NCBI GenBank assembly: GCA_905339295.1
Contig: CAJPFI010000006.1
Location: 62,001 to 126,000, forward strand
Source: Burkholderiales bacterium
GTDB lineage: Bacteria; Pseudomonadota; Gammaproteobacteria; Burkholderiales; Casimicrobiaceae
Direction of reading: 5' to 3'
DNA: 64,000 nt
Positions 30,550 to 39,568 of this stretch are shown here, one piece after another; position 1 is the first letter of the stretch, and each line of letters opens with the position of its first letter. The notes below the pieces were generated by a model. It was not told the DNA's origin. It did no database searches and saw nothing but the letters and a program-made list of their open reading frames with translations. The translations under genes and the position numbers were made by a program.

Positions 30550-31878
30550 TCAGACGGAAGCGATCGCTGCGTCGATCGCCGGAGCCAGGCGCTCGACCAT
30601 TTCGCGGAGGGAGTCCTCCCCGGCGATGAACGGAGGGGCGAGCACGATGTGGTCTCCCCGCGCGCCATCGATGGTACCTCCCATCGGGTAGGTCATGAGC
30701 CCGCGAGCCATCGCCTCGCGCTTGACGCGGGCATGGAGCTGGATCGCCGGATCGAACGGGGCCCGGCTCGGGCGGTCGCGCACCAGCTCGACGCCCCAGA
30801 ACAGGCCTCGGCCCCGGATGTCCCCGACGTGGGGGTGCTCGCCAAGGCGCCGGCGCAGCAGGCCCCCGAATGCTTCCCCCGACGCGCGCACGCGCGCCAG
30901 CAGTCCGTCGCGCGCGATGACGCGCTGCACCGCGAGGGCGGCCGCGCAGGCGACCGGGTGGCCCAGGTAGGTGTGGCCGTGCTGGAAGTAGCCGCTGCCG
31001 CGCGACATCGCCTCGACGATGCGCTTCTGCGCGAGCACGGCGCCGATCGGTTGGTAGCCGCCGCCCAGCCCCTTGGCGATCGTGATCAGGTCGGGGACGA
31101 CGCCTTCCTGCTCGCACGCGTGGAGCGTGCCGGTGCGTCCCATGCCGCACATCACCTCGTCGAGGATGAGCAGCGCGCCGTGACGGTCGCAGACCTCGCG
31201 CACCGCGCGGAAATAGCCTGGCACCGGCGTCAGCACGCCCGCGGTCGCGCCGCCGACGGTCTCGGCGACGAAGGCGATCACGCGCCCGGGGCCGGCCGCG
31301 ACGATCGCGCGGTCGAGCTCGTCGGCGAGGCGCCGGCCGTAGGCCTCGGGCGATTCGCCTTCGCCGATATCGCGGTACGGATAGCATGGCGAGACATGCG
31401 TGACGTCGATCAGCAGAGGCGCGAACTCGCGCCGCCGCCACGCGTTGCCGCCGACCGCCAGCGCGCCCAGCGTGTTGCCGTGGTAGCTCTGTCGCCGCGC
31501 GATGAAGTGCGCGCGCCGCGGCTCGCCGATCTCGACGAAGTACTGCCGCGCCATCTTGAGCGCGGCCTCGACCGCCTCCGAGCCGCCGCTCACGAAATAG
31601 GCATGGCTCGTGCCCGCGGGCGCGTTGCGCACAAGCTCGTCGGCGAGCGTCTCGGCGACCTCGGTCGTGAAGAAGCTCGTGTGCGCGTAGGCGAGCCGGT
31701 CGATCTGCTCGTGCATCGCGGCGAGGACGTCGGGGTGGCCGTGGCCGAGGCACGACACCGCCGCGCCCCCGCACGCGTCGAGGTAGCGGCGTCCGTCGGC
31801 GCCGATCACGAACAGTCCTTCGCCGCCGGCGGCGACCGGGGGCTTGCGGTGCAGGTGGCGGTGCAGGACGCGGGTCAT
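30550..31878 (-). CDS. Class III PLP-dependent aminotransferase
   Basis: A 442-residue enzyme of the aspartate/omega-aminotransferase family. PLP lysine is in [17 protein letters not shown], the aspartate is in [15 protein letters not shown], and [19 protein letters not shown] is the phosphate-binding region. Such enzymes move an amino group from an omega-amino acid or amine to pyruvate or 2-oxoglutarate. It starts 4 bases after the RpiR gene and precedes the TAXI gene, so it probably acts on the transported compound. Confidence 0.88.
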   Translation of the reverse strand: MTRVLHRHLHRKPPVAAGGEGLFVIGADGRRYLDACGGAAVSCLGHGHPDVLAAMHEQIDRLAYAHTSFFTTEVAETLADELVRNAPAGTSHAYFVSGGSEAVEAALKMARQYFVEIGEPRRAHFIARRQSYHGNTLGALAVGGNAWRRREFAPLLIDVTHVSPCYPYRDIGEGESPEAYGRRLADELDRAIVAAGPGRVIAFVAETVGGATAGVLTPVPGYFRAVREVCDRHGALLILDEVMCGMGRTGTLHACEQEGVVPDLITIAKGLGGGYQPIGAVLAQKRIVEAMSRGSGYFQHGHTYLGHPVACAAALAVQRVIARDGLLARVRASGEAFGGLLRRRLGEHPHVGDIRGRGLFWGVELVRDRPSRAPFDPAIQLHARVKREAMARGLMTYPMGGTIDGARGDHIVLAPPFIAGEDSLREMVERLAPAIDAAIASV

Positions 31879-31882
31879 GCGG

Positions 31883-32794
31883 TCAGCCGGGCACGGGTTC
31901 GGGACCGCGGACGGGGCGCTCCCAGTATGCGTCGCGCACGGCGAGCTGCGCCTGCCGCTCGCGCAGGTGCGCGAGCACGGGCGCGCCGCCGATCGCGGCG
32001 ATCGTCGCGCCGAGCGCCTCGACGAGCGCGGTCACGCCGACGAGCGACTGGAAGAACGACGGTGCGTCGGCGCGGAACGCGAGCGTGTGCCTCGCGACGC
32101 GGGCGATCGGCGAGAGCGTCGCGTCGGTGATCGCGATGACGCGAACCTTCCGGCGCGCGCACTGCGTGGCCGCGTCCACGGTGGCGCGCGTGTAGGGGGC
32201 CATGCTGATCGCGACCAGCGCGTCGCGCTCGCCGAGCGCGTCGATCTCGTCGCCCAGAATCCCGCCTGCGCCGGTCAGGAGCCGCGCGTTGCCCGCCATC
32301 AGCCGGCAGGTGTAATGAAGCTGCCACGCGACGCCGTGGCAGACGCGCAGCCCGAGGATGGCCACCGTGCGGGCGGCGAGCATCGCGCGCGCGGCGGCCT
32401 CGAGCTCCGCGCGCGAGTTCCGCTCGATCACGGCCGACACGTTCGCGAGATGCGCGTCGGCGAGCGTATCGAGCCAAGGCGCCGCGTCGGCACGTCTGCG
32501 CTGCAGCGCCTCGGCGCGCGCCGCGTAGTCGCCTTGCCCGCGCAGCAGCGCGTCGCGCATCGGCGCGCGCATCGCCTCGTAGCCGTCGTGGCCCAGCGCC
32601 TGGGCGAGCCGCGTCATCGTCGCGGGCCCCACGCCGGCACGGCGCGCGCACTCGCGCATCGAACGCACGCCGGCGTCGCGCGGATGCTCGCGCAGCCAGC
32701 GGGCCGCGCGCTTCAGCACCGGACTCAGCGCTTCGAAGTCGCGGTCCGCCACGATGCCGCCGCTGCGGGGCGCGGGACGGGTCGGGGACGGCAT
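31883..32794 (-). CDS. MurR/RpiR-family transcriptional regulator
   Basis: A 303-residue regulator. The N-terminal HTH_6 domain (MRECARRAGVGPATMTRLAQALG) covers about residues 45-70. A C-terminal SIS sugar-phosphate-type domain contains VAILGLRVCHGVAWQ, DALVAISMAPYTRATVD and VRVIAITDATLSPIA. It heads the operon with the aminotransferase, TAXI-TRAP and racemase genes and faces the Bug gene at 33127. A palindrome at 32816-32833 just upstream is a candidate operator. The open frame extends upstream to 33226, but the ATG at 32794 gives the usual N terminus. Confidence 0.85.
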   Translation of the reverse strand: MPSPTRPAPRSGGIVADRDFEALSPVLKRAARWLREHPRDAGVRSMRECARRAGVGPATMTRLAQALGHDGYEAMRAPMRDALLRGQGDYAARAEALQRRRADAAPWLDTLADAHLANVSAVIERNSRAELEAAARAMLAARTVAILGLRVCHGVAWQLHYTCRLMAGNARLLTGAGGILGDEIDALGERDALVAISMAPYTRATVDAATQCARRKVRVIAITDATLSPIARVARHTLAFRADAPSFFQSLVGVTALVEALGATIAAIGGAPVLAHLRERQAQLAVRDAYWERPVRGPEPVPG

Positions 32795-32815
32795 GAAACA
32801 AACATATCCGACCAG

Positions 32816-32833
32816 ACATTTCGAGTCAAATGT
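32816..32833. promoter_or_regulatory. Candidate operator palindrome
   Basis: ACATTT-N6-AAATGT is a perfect inverted repeat in locally AT-rich DNA, 22 bases upstream of the RpiR start codon. Its symmetry and position fit an autoregulatory RpiR site, but the protein that binds is not known from sequence. Confidence 0.5.
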
Positions 32834-33030
32834 ACCCGCGCCCCTGCTCTGCCGGGCGCGCCTCTGCCCGGGCGAACCGCAGCCGATCGGCGAGCACGTC
32901 GGGCGCCCCGGCGCCGGAGGCTGCGCGAGTCGACGGCTGCGCCCCGCGACGTCGTCGTGCCGGCGTTCATGCCCGGCCGCGCGATGCGCGATGCCGCCCC
33001 GCGGGAAGCGCGCCCCTCCCGGCGCATCGC

Positions 33031-33036
33031 TATACT
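33031..33036 (+). promoter_or_regulatory. Possible -10 element (TATACT)
   Basis: A near-consensus TATACT hexamer lies 91 bases before the Bug gene. No clear -35. Confidence 0.35.
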
Positions 33037-33126
33037 TCCCTGTCGCCGCGGCGCGCGCCCTACCGGGGCGCCAGCGAGCCGCGGCGGCGATCCGGTCGAG
33101 GCACGGCCGGCTGTCGAGGGCGACGC

Positions 33127-34080
33127 TTGAGCGAGAGGGTGCGGGCGGTCCGGCGCAGGGTCCTCGGCGCGGCCGTTGCCGCAACCGCGCTCGCGTTGCG
33201 CGGCGTCGCGTCGCATGCGCAGGCATCGCGCGGCGGCGTGGTGCGCCTGGTCGTCGGATTCCCGCCCGGCGGTTCGGTGGACCGGATCGCGCGCGTGCTC
33301 GTGCCCGAACTCTCGTCGCTGATGGGCCGCAGCGTCATCGTCGAGAACCTTCCCGGCGCGAACGGCGCGCGCGCCCTCGCACGCGTGGCGTCGAGCGTTC
33401 CGAACGGCGACACGCTGCTGTTCGCGACCTCGGCCATCGCCTATCCCGACAACGCGTCCGCGGCGGCGGCGTTGCGCCCGGTGATCCTCGTGTCGACCGC
33501 GCCGATGGTGCTCGTCGTGCGTGCGACGCTGCCGGTTCGCGACATGCGCGAGTTCGCAGCGTACCTCGCGGCGAACGCCGGCACGACGTACGGGTCGTCC
33601 GGGATCGGCAATCCGACGCATCTGTGCGCGGCACGACTGGTCGAGCATCTCCGCGTGGAGGCGGTGCACGTCCCGTACAGCGGCTCGACGCTCGCGTTCG
33701 CGGATCTCGTCGCCGGACGCATCGATTTCATGATGACGGCGATCAACTCCTCGCTCGGCAGCCACGCCGCGGTACGCGCGCTGGCGGTGAGCACGCGGAC
33801 CCGTTCCGGGCTGCCGGGCTTCGACGGGCTTCCCACGATCGCGGAGACGCTCGTGCCGGGATTCGATTACGGCCTGTGGCTGGCGGTGTATTCGCCGTCG
33901 CGCCTGCCCGACGCCGCGGTCGCGACGCTCAACGCGCAGTTTCGCGAGGTCCTCGCGCGGGACCCGGTGAGGGCGGCGCTTGCCGACGGCGGCGTCGAGA
34001 TCGTCGCCGGCTCGCCGGAGGACGCCGGCCGGGTCTTTCGCGCCGACGCGGAGCGGCTCCGCGGGCAGGCGCCGCGATGA
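33127..34080 (+). CDS. Bug/TctC-family tripartite tricarboxylate-type binding protein
   Basis: A 317-residue periplasmic binding protein with a Tat- or Sec-like leader (RRRVLGAAVAATALALRGVASHA). Family segments include VRLVVGFPPGGSVDRIARVL, VIVENLPGANG, TYGSSGIGNPTHL and HVPYSGS. The start is probably the TTG at 33127, which has a GAGGG ribosome site; the GTG at 33139 is an alternative. Bug proteins are abundant orphan receptors for carboxylates in Burkholderiales, and no TctAB membrane genes are here. It precedes an acid-CoA ligase-like gene, suggesting the ligand is an organic acid. Confidence 0.85.
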   Translation: MSERVRAVRRRVLGAAVAATALALRGVASHAQASRGGVVRLVVGFPPGGSVDRIARVLVPELSSLMGRSVIVENLPGANGARALARVASSVPNGDTLLFATSAIAYPDNASAAAALRPVILVSTAPMVLVVRATLPVRDMREFAAYLAANAGTTYGSSGIGNPTHLCAARLVEHLRVEAVHVPYSGSTLAFADLVAGRIDFMMTAINSSLGSHAAVRALAVSTRTRSGLPGFDGLPTIAETLVPGFDYGLWLAVYSPSRLPDAAVATLNAQFREVLARDPVRAALADGGVEIVAGSPEDAGRVFRADAERLRGQAPR

Positions 34081-34114
34081 CGCTCGGGGCGACGCGCCGC
34101 GGCGGGAGCCGCCG

Positions 34115-35572
34115 ATGACCGGGACGAAGCGCACGTTCCGCGAGCGCCTGCTCGAGCATTCGAGCAGCCTCGCCGACGTCCCGGCGCTGGTCTCGCCGTC
34201 CGCGAGCATCCGCTACGGGGCGCTGGCCGGCGAGGCGCACGCGCTCGCGCACTCGCTCCGGTCGCTCGGGATCGGGCCGGAAGCGACGGTCGCACTGACC
34301 GCCCGCGGCGAGGTCGATCACGTACTCGCGACGCTGGCGCTCCTCGAACTGGGCGCGTCGCAGGTCGCGCTCGCGTCGCGCGATCCGCCGGCGCTGCGCG
34401 AACGCATCGCCCGGCGGATCGGCGCCACGACCGTCCTCGCCGACCGGCAGGACGACGCGGTCGCGGGCCTTCGCTGGGTCGACCTTCGCACCGCGCTCGC
34501 CGCATCGCGCGCGAGCCCGAGCGGCGACGACGCATGGCCCGCGGGCGCGACCGCTCCCGCGTTGCACCTTACCGGGTCCGGCACCACCGGCGAGCCCAAG
34601 ATCATCGCGTTCGCGGAGCGCGACCTCGCGCTCCAGGCCGAAAGGCAGACCGACTTCCGCGGACAGCGCGTGCTGCGGCCCGCGCACGTCGAGTACAACA
34701 ACGCCAAGCGCATGCGCCTCTACACGCTGTGGCAGGGAGGGACCTGCGTGCTTGCCGACGGCACGCCGGAGTCGCTGCACGCCCAGTGCGCGCGCCACCG
34801 CGTCACCTGGCTCGAGCTCTCGCCCATGCACTGCAAGGACCTGCTCGCGGCCTGCCCGACCGAAGGCAGGCTGCCGTCGACGACGTCGCTGCGCGTGGGC
34901 GGCGCGCGCGTGCCGGTCGCCTTGCGGCGCGCAATCATGGCCGAGGCCTCGGCGGACCTGCACGTTTCCTACGGTACGACGGAAACCTCGCTCATCGCGA
35001 TCGCCGGCCCGGCGATGCACGACGAGCGCGAAACGGTCGGCCCGCGGGTGCCCGGTGTCGACGTCGAGGTCGTGCGCGGCGACTGCACGCCGGCGCCCGC
35101 GGACGAGGTCGGCGAGATCCGGATCCGCGCGAGCGGGATGGCGCGCGCGTACCTGGGCGACGCCAACGCGACCGCGCAACACTTCCGCGACGGCTGGTTC
35201 ATGCCCGGCGACCTGGCGTCGCTCACCCGCGACGGCCTCGTGTGCCTGCACGGGCGCCGGGACGACATGATGATCATGAACAGCATCAACATCTTTTCCG
35301 CCGAGATCGAGCGCGTCCTCGAGTCGCATCCGGCGGTCGCGGCGGCGGCGGCACTGCCGATCGCGTCGGAGGTGCACGGGCAGATTCCGGTCGCGGCAGT
35401 CGAGCTGAGGCGCGGCGCGAGCTGCACGGCGGGCGAGCTCGTGAGGTTCGCGCGCGAGGCGCTGGGCGTGCGGGCGCCACGGCGCATCGAGGTGCTCGCG
35501 ACGCTGCCGCGCAACGCGCAGGGGAAGATCGTCAGGCGCGAGCTCGCCGGCGCCTTCCGCGAACGCCGCTAG
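34115..35572 (+). CDS. AMP-forming acyl-CoA synthetase / ligase family protein
   Basis: A 485-residue ANL-superfamily enzyme. The P-loop-like motif is LTGSGTTGEPK (about residue 152), SYGTTET lies near residue 289, the GWFMPGDLASL segment holds the conserved Asp, and the C-terminal lysine is in LPRNAQGKIVRRELA. It should activate a carboxylic acid as the adenylate and transfer it to CoA or a carrier. It is shorter than typical long-chain ligases. It lies 34 bases after the Bug gene and is followed by the CMD-Rieske protein, suggesting a small catabolic operon for an aromatic or organic acid. Confidence 0.85.
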   Translation: MTGTKRTFRERLLEHSSSLADVPALVSPSASIRYGALAGEAHALAHSLRSLGIGPEATVALTARGEVDHVLATLALLELGASQVALASRDPPALRERIARRIGATTVLADRQDDAVAGLRWVDLRTALAASRASPSGDDAWPAGATAPALHLTGSGTTGEPKIIAFAERDLALQAERQTDFRGQRVLRPAHVEYNNAKRMRLYTLWQGGTCVLADGTPESLHAQCARHRVTWLELSPMHCKDLLAACPTEGRLPSTTSLRVGGARVPVALRRAIMAEASADLHVSYGTTETSLIAIAGPAMHDERETVGPRVPGVDVEVVRGDCTPAPADEVGEIRIRASGMARAYLGDANATAQHFRDGWFMPGDLASLTRDGLVCLHGRRDDMMIMNSINIFSAEIERVLESHPAVAAAAALPIASEVHGQIPVAAVELRRGASCTAGELVRFAREALGVRAPRRIEVLATLPRNAQGKIVRRELAGAFRERR

Positions 35573-35751
35573 GCGACGCGCGGCGCGGAGCTGCGCGTCG
35601 TCGTCGCCGGGAGGACGAACGGCAAGGTCCGGGAATGCGCGCAGCGTCGCCGTGGTTTGACGTCCGCGGCGCCGCGCACGTAAGCTTTGCGGCGCGCGGT
35701 GGCGCGGCCGCCGCGACGACGAAACGACGTGCTTCGAAGGACTCGACTGCC

Positions 35752-36396
35752 GTGAGCGATGCGCTAGCCTACCTCGTCAAGGCCCGGCCCGAGGCCATGC
35801 AATCGTATTTCGCGTTCCTCAAGACCGCCGGCGCGCATCTCGATCCGAAAACACGCAACCTGATCTCGGTCATCACCAAGGTGCACGCGCGCACCGAGAA
35901 CGGGCTCAGGCAGTACCTGAAGCGCGCGTTGCGCGAAGGCGCGAGCGCCGACGAGGTCGTCGACGCGCTGCTGATGGCGTTCCCGGCGCTCGGGCTCGCC
36001 AACATCGTGTGGGCGATCGATGTGATCCTGAAGATGGACCTGCCCGAGTTCCCGCGCGTGGCGGCGAGCGGCGCGCCGGCGCCGGTGCCGGAGCCCGCCT
36101 GGCACGACGTCGTGGCGGTTGCGGATCTCGCGGACGGCAAGGCCGTGCGCCTCGAGTGCGACGGTCGCGGACTGTTCGTGTACCGGAAGGGTCGCACGCA
36201 CAAGGTCTACGACAGCCTGTGCCCCCACCAGTCCACGAACATCCCGCATCTGGCGCTGAAGGGAAGCCGGCTCACCTGCCCGAAGCACGAGTGGGCGTTC
36301 GACCTCGCGAGCGGGCGTTGCGTGGCCAAGGGGGACGCGCCGCTCAACGTCTTCCCGCACAAGGTGGCCGGGGGACGGCTCCTCGCGCGGTGGTAG
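35752..36396 (+). CDS. AhpD/CMD-like domain fused to a Rieske 2Fe-2S domain
   Basis: A 214-residue fusion. Residues 1-100 or so resemble a carboxymuconolactone decarboxylase/AhpD-like helical domain (KTRNLISVITKVHARTENGLRQYLKRALREGASADEVVDALLM), but it lacks the redox Cys pair of AhpD. After a short Pro/Ala linker comes a Rieske ferredoxin domain with C-P-H (LCPHQSTNIPH) and C-P-K-H (TCPKHEWAF), the complete Cys2His2 set. The GTG at 35752 follows GAAGGA; the frame is open from 35635. The fusion suggests an electron-transfer role beside the ligase gene. Substrate unknown. Confidence 0.75.
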   Translation: MSDALAYLVKARPEAMQSYFAFLKTAGAHLDPKTRNLISVITKVHARTENGLRQYLKRALREGASADEVVDALLMAFPALGLANIVWAIDVILKMDLPEFPRVAASGAPAPVPEPAWHDVVAVADLADGKAVRLECDGRGLFVYRKGRTHKVYDSLCPHQSTNIPHLALKGSRLTCPKHEWAFDLASGRCVAKGDAPLNVFPHKVAGGRLLARW

Positions 36397-36512
36397 GTGG
36401 CGGTCCGGCGCGCCGCGCGCGCCCCGCCGGCCGCCCAGGCACGACGCGACACGGGAGCGGCGCCACCGTCATGTGCGCGCGCGTCCGGCGGCCCGCCCTG
36501 CGCGCCCTGGGC

Positions 36513-36518
36513 TAGAAT
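36513..36518 (+). promoter_or_regulatory. Possible -10 element (TAGAAT)
   Basis: A TAGAAT hexamer lies 37 bases before the small ORF at 36555; no -35 identified. Confidence 0.3.
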
Positions 36519-36554
36519 GGACGCGCATCCCGTGACGATCCTCCGGCGGCCGCC

Positions 36555-36788
36555 ATGATTCCCGATTTCACCGAAGCCGAGCGCGAGTCGGTCGAGTCGC
36601 TGCTGCACCGGCGCTACGGCCGGCCGACGGCGTTCGGCGGGGGCCGCAACCGGCAAGGCGAGCGGCTGATCGTCGCCGAAGTGGTGCGCGGGCGCGGGCA
36701 GGCGGCGGCCGACCGGCTCGTCGCCGAACCGGAGCTCGACCGGGTGTTCGGCATGACCCCCGGGAAGCCTCCGGGACCGGCGTCGTGA
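36555..36788 (+). CDS. Hypothetical 77-residue protein
   Basis: A small soluble, charged protein (MIPDFTEAERESVESLLHRRYG...) with no signal peptide or membrane helix. It starts after a promoter-like hexamer and ends 28 bases before the phosphoesterase gene, so the two are probably co-transcribed. I do not recognise the family. Confidence 0.5.
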   Translation: MIPDFTEAERESVESLLHRRYGRPTAFGGGRNRQGERLIVAEVVRGRGQAAADRLVAEPELDRVFGMTPGKPPGPAS

Positions 36789-36816
36789 CGCGCGGGCGCT
36801 GCGGCCGGGGCGCGCG

Positions 36817-37347
36817 ATGAAGGTATGCGTCGTGTCGGACAGCCACGACCGCGCTTCGATGCTCGCCGCGGCGGTCCTCGAGGCCCGGGAGGCCGGCGCG
36901 GAAGCCGTGATCCACTGCGGCGACGTGATCGGCGCCAACACGCTGCGCGCGCTGTTCCCGCTCGGGCTGCCCGTGCACTTCGTCCACGGAAACAACATCG
37001 GCGACCCGCATGCGCTCGCGCGGATCGGCCAGGCTTCCGGCGGGCTCGTCACCTACCACGGTGCGGATGCCTGCCTCGAGTTGGCCGGGCGGCGGGTGCT
37101 GGCGACCCACTACCCGCATTACGGCCAGGGACTTGCCTGCACCGGCGACTGGGACGTCGTCTGCTGCGGCCACTCGCACGAGGCGCGTATCGTCCGGCAG
37201 CCCAACCTCAAGGGCGGGCACACCTGGCTCGTGAACCCCGGGACGGTCGCCGGACTCGGCGCGCCGGCGACCTGGATGCTCGCCGACTTCGCGGCGCTGA
37301 CGTTCGAGATCCGGAACCTCGGAGGAGCTACCCCATCCGGGGAGTAG
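36817..37347 (+). CDS. Metallophosphoesterase, YfcE/MJ0936 type
   Basis: A 176-residue phosphodiesterase of the calcineurin-like family. The metal ligands are in order: SDSHD (residues 8-12), CGDV (39-42), the GNN segment near 57, H in ATHYPH near 97, and GHSHEA near 117. Small members cleave phosphodiesters in vitro; the natural substrate is usually unknown. A terminator follows directly. Confidence 0.85.
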   Translation: MKVCVVSDSHDRASMLAAAVLEAREAGAEAVIHCGDVIGANTLRALFPLGLPVHFVHGNNIGDPHALARIGQASGGLVTYHGADACLELAGRRVLATHYPHYGQGLACTGDWDVVCCGHSHEARIVRQPNLKGGHTWLVNPGTVAGLGAPATWMLADFAALTFEIRNLGGATPSGE

Positions 37348-37365
37348 TCCCGGCGGCGGTTTTTT
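37327..37365 (+). terminator. Intrinsic terminator
   Basis: CTACCCC and GGGGAGTAG form a stem with one bulge around a four-base loop, and an alternative CCGGG/CCCGG stem overlaps it. A run of six T at 37360-37365 follows. It overlaps the end of the phosphoesterase gene. Confidence 0.55.
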
Positions 37366-37455
37366 GTGTCTGATAGCCTGGTGCGTCCGGGCCGCCGCGC
37401 CGGCGGCCGCGCCGCGCGCACGCCGCGAACCCGTCGAGGCTTCCGCCGACCTCCC

Positions 37456-37722
37456 ATGACCGACGCCGCCAAGCCCTGGAGCAAGCTCGTCTACTACGGC
37501 CTGGGCTCCGCGGCATGCTACGTGGCGCTGTTCGCCAACGAGCAGGCCGTGATGGCGACCTTCACCCGGACGGACGGCGTGTACTGGCTGCTGCCGGTCG
37601 CGACGGCCTTCGTCATCTCCTATTTCCACGGCGGCTTCACCGGCTGCTTCTGGGAAGTGCTGGGCGTACAGGCGAAGCGGCCTGTCCCGAAGGACGTGAC
37701 GGAAGCGGAGGTGGAGGAGTGA
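37456..37722 (+). CDS. Small membrane protein upstream of TauE
   Basis: An 88-residue protein with two hydrophobic helices (about residues 12-27 and 40-58), joined by a short loop (NEQAVMATFTRTDG), and a charged acidic tail. The stop codon overlaps the start of the TauE gene (TGATG), so the two are translationally coupled. No family recognised; it probably works with the exporter. Confidence 0.65.
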   Translation: MTDAAKPWSKLVYYGLGSAACYVALFANEQAVMATFTRTDGVYWLLPVATAFVISYFHGGFTGCFWEVLGVQAKRPVPKDVTEAEVEE

Positions 37723-38765
37723 TGGATCCGTCGCTGTTCATCGAGCTCACGTTCCCGTCGGTCGCGTTCCTGCTCGTCGTCGGGTTCATCGGCGGCCTGG
37801 TCTCCGGGTTCATCGGCTCCGGCGGCGCGTTCGTGCTCACGCCCGGCATGATGAGCCTCGGCGTCCCGGGGCTCGTCGCCGTCGCGACGAACATCTGCCA
37901 CAAGTTCCCGAAGGCGCTGGTCGGCGCGATCAAGCGGCACAGGTACGGGCAGGTCGACATCAAGCTCGGGCTCTACATGGCCTCGACCGCGGCGCTCGGC
38001 ATGTGGTGGGGCTCGGGCATCCAGAAGTCGATCAAGGCCGCGTGGGGCGAGGCGGGTTCCAACCTCTACGTGTCCGCGGCCTTCGTGGTCGTGCTGACCA
38101 TCGTGGGGCTGTTCGTGCTGCGCGATGCGATCAGGATTCACCGCGCGGGCGAGACGCACGACGAGGAGAGGATCGGCAATCTCGCGCGCTGGGTCCGGTC
38201 GGTCGAGATCCCCGGCACGATGGTCACGTTCCATGTGGCCCGGACGCGCGTGTCGTTCCTGTTCATCCTGCCGCTCGGCTTCGCGACCGGGCTCCTCGCC
38301 TCGATCATCGCGGTGGGGGGCTTCGTCGGCGTGCCGGGGATGATGTACGTGCTCGGCGCGCCGGGGCTGGTCGCCTCGGCGACCGAGCTCGTGATCGCGT
38401 TCGTCATGGGACTGGGCGGCACGATCAACTTCGCGATGAGCGGCTTCGTCGACATCCGCCTCGCGATGCTGATCCTGCTGGCGTCGCTGTTCGGCATCCA
38501 GCTCGGCGCCATCGGCACGACCTACGTCCGCCCCTACATGATCAAGGTCGTGATGGCGACGATCATGCTCATCGTCGCGGCGAGCCGCGCGATCGTCGTC
38601 CCGGTCTACCTGAGCCAGCTGGGCCACATGGCGGTGAGCGACGCGACGGCGGGCGTGCTCAAGGTCGTGAGCTTCGCGTTCATGGTCGCCGCGCTGGCGA
38701 TCGGCGCGCTGATCATCATCGGCGCGATGGTCCGCGGCCATCGCACGGCGGTGGCCGCCGCCTGA
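37722..38765 (+). CDS. TauE/SafE-family sulfite or organosulfonate exporter
   Basis: A 347-residue membrane protein with about eight helices and the two repeated TauE motifs, FIGGLVSGFIGSGGAFVLTPGMM near the N terminus and GFATGLLASIIAVGGFVGVPGMM in the second half. The family exports sulfite, sulfoacetate and similar anions. It has a GGAGGAG ribosome site and is coupled to the small protein before it. The sulfite-oxidation genes start 2.5 kb downstream, so sulfite handling is a fair guess. Confidence 0.85.
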   Translation: MDPSLFIELTFPSVAFLLVVGFIGGLVSGFIGSGGAFVLTPGMMSLGVPGLVAVATNICHKFPKALVGAIKRHRYGQVDIKLGLYMASTAALGMWWGSGIQKSIKAAWGEAGSNLYVSAAFVVVLTIVGLFVLRDAIRIHRAGETHDEERIGNLARWVRSVEIPGTMVTFHVARTRVSFLFILPLGFATGLLASIIAVGGFVGVPGMMYVLGAPGLVASATELVIAFVMGLGGTINFAMSGFVDIRLAMLILLASLFGIQLGAIGTTYVRPYMIKVVMATIMLIVAASRAIVVPVYLSQLGHMAVSDATAGVLKVVSFAFMVAALAIGALIIIGAMVRGHRTAVAAA

Positions 38766-39126
38766 GCCCGCCGCCCGGCAGCGCGTCGGCCGGGCACCCT
38801 GCTGGCCTGCCGTCCCTCGGCCCGGGCCTCGTCCGCGACGACCGGTACGCCCGGGTCGCATGGGTATCGACGCCCGGGAGCGAGGGCTCGACCGATTCGA
38901 ACCGGTCTGCCGCACCGACAGCGCCGGTCCCGCGAAGCGACATCGACAACGCGTCTCCGCGCTCCAGCGGGTTGACGGGGATCAATTGCCTCCGGACGCG
39001 GTCCGGATACGTTCGCGGATACGCCAGGCGCACCCGGCGCCGCCCGACGCGACGCGCGAGCTCCGTCGCCGGTCCTGCCGGGCCGGGGGAGCGTCGACCC
39101 CCGATCGGCCCCTGCGGAAGCGAACC
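38766..39126. other. Intergenic region with an FNR-like box
   Basis: About 360 bases without a recognisable gene. It holds an FNR-type palindrome at 38972-38985. Confidence 0.5.
38972..38985. promoter_or_regulatory. FNR/ANR-type binding site
   Basis: TTGAC-N4-ATCAA, the same half-site pair as at 21529, with a GGGG spacer. It lies about 150 bases before the CBS-domain gene. It suggests that gene responds to oxygen. Confidence 0.55.
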
Positions 39127-39552
39127 ATGTACGACAACCCGATTCGCACCGTCATGCGCCGCCGAGGCCTCATCAAGGCGGCGTCCGACGCGACCGTGCG
39201 CAAGGCCGTGAAGCAGATGGCCCGCCGCGACGCCGGTGCCGTCCTGGTGATCGACGGGGATCGCCTGGTCGGGATCTTCACCGAACGCGATGCGGTGTTC
39301 CGAGTGATGGCGCCCGGCCTGGACGCCGCGGCGACCAGGTTGCGCGACGTCATGACGCGCGATCCGCACACGATCGGCCCGGACCAGCCGTTCGGCGTCG
39401 CGCTCGCGCTGATGCACGAAAAGCGATTCCGCCACCTGCCGGTCCTCGACAAGGGCAAGCTCGTCGGACTGGTCTCGGCGCGCAGCGCGATGGACCCCGA
39501 CCTCGAGGACTTCCGCGCCGAGGCCCGTCGGCGCGAGCGCTTCCAGCGCTAG
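39127..39552 (+). CDS. CBS-domain pair protein
   Basis: A 141-residue cytoplasmic protein made of two CBS domains: residues about 8-65 (VLVIDGDRLVGIFTERDAVFRV) and 75-130 (LPVLDKGKLVGLVSARSAMD). Stand-alone CBS pairs bind adenine nucleotides and act as energy or redox sensors. A FNR-like site upstream suggests low-oxygen control. The gene is followed by a REP block. Confidence 0.85.
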   Translation: MYDNPIRTVMRRRGLIKAASDATVRKAVKQMARRDAGAVLVIDGDRLVGIFTERDAVFRVMAPGLDAAATRLRDVMTRDPHTIGPDQPFGVALALMHEKRFRHLPVLDKGKLVGLVSARSAMDPDLEDFRAEARRRERFQR

Positions 39553-39568
39553 GTAAAGACCCCTGTGG

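Larger units (their letters stand above)
32795..33126. other. Divergent promoter region
   Basis: About 330 bases between the RpiR operon and the Bug operon. It contains a palindrome next to the RpiR start and a TATACT hexamer at 33031. I see no coding sequence. Confidence 0.5.
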
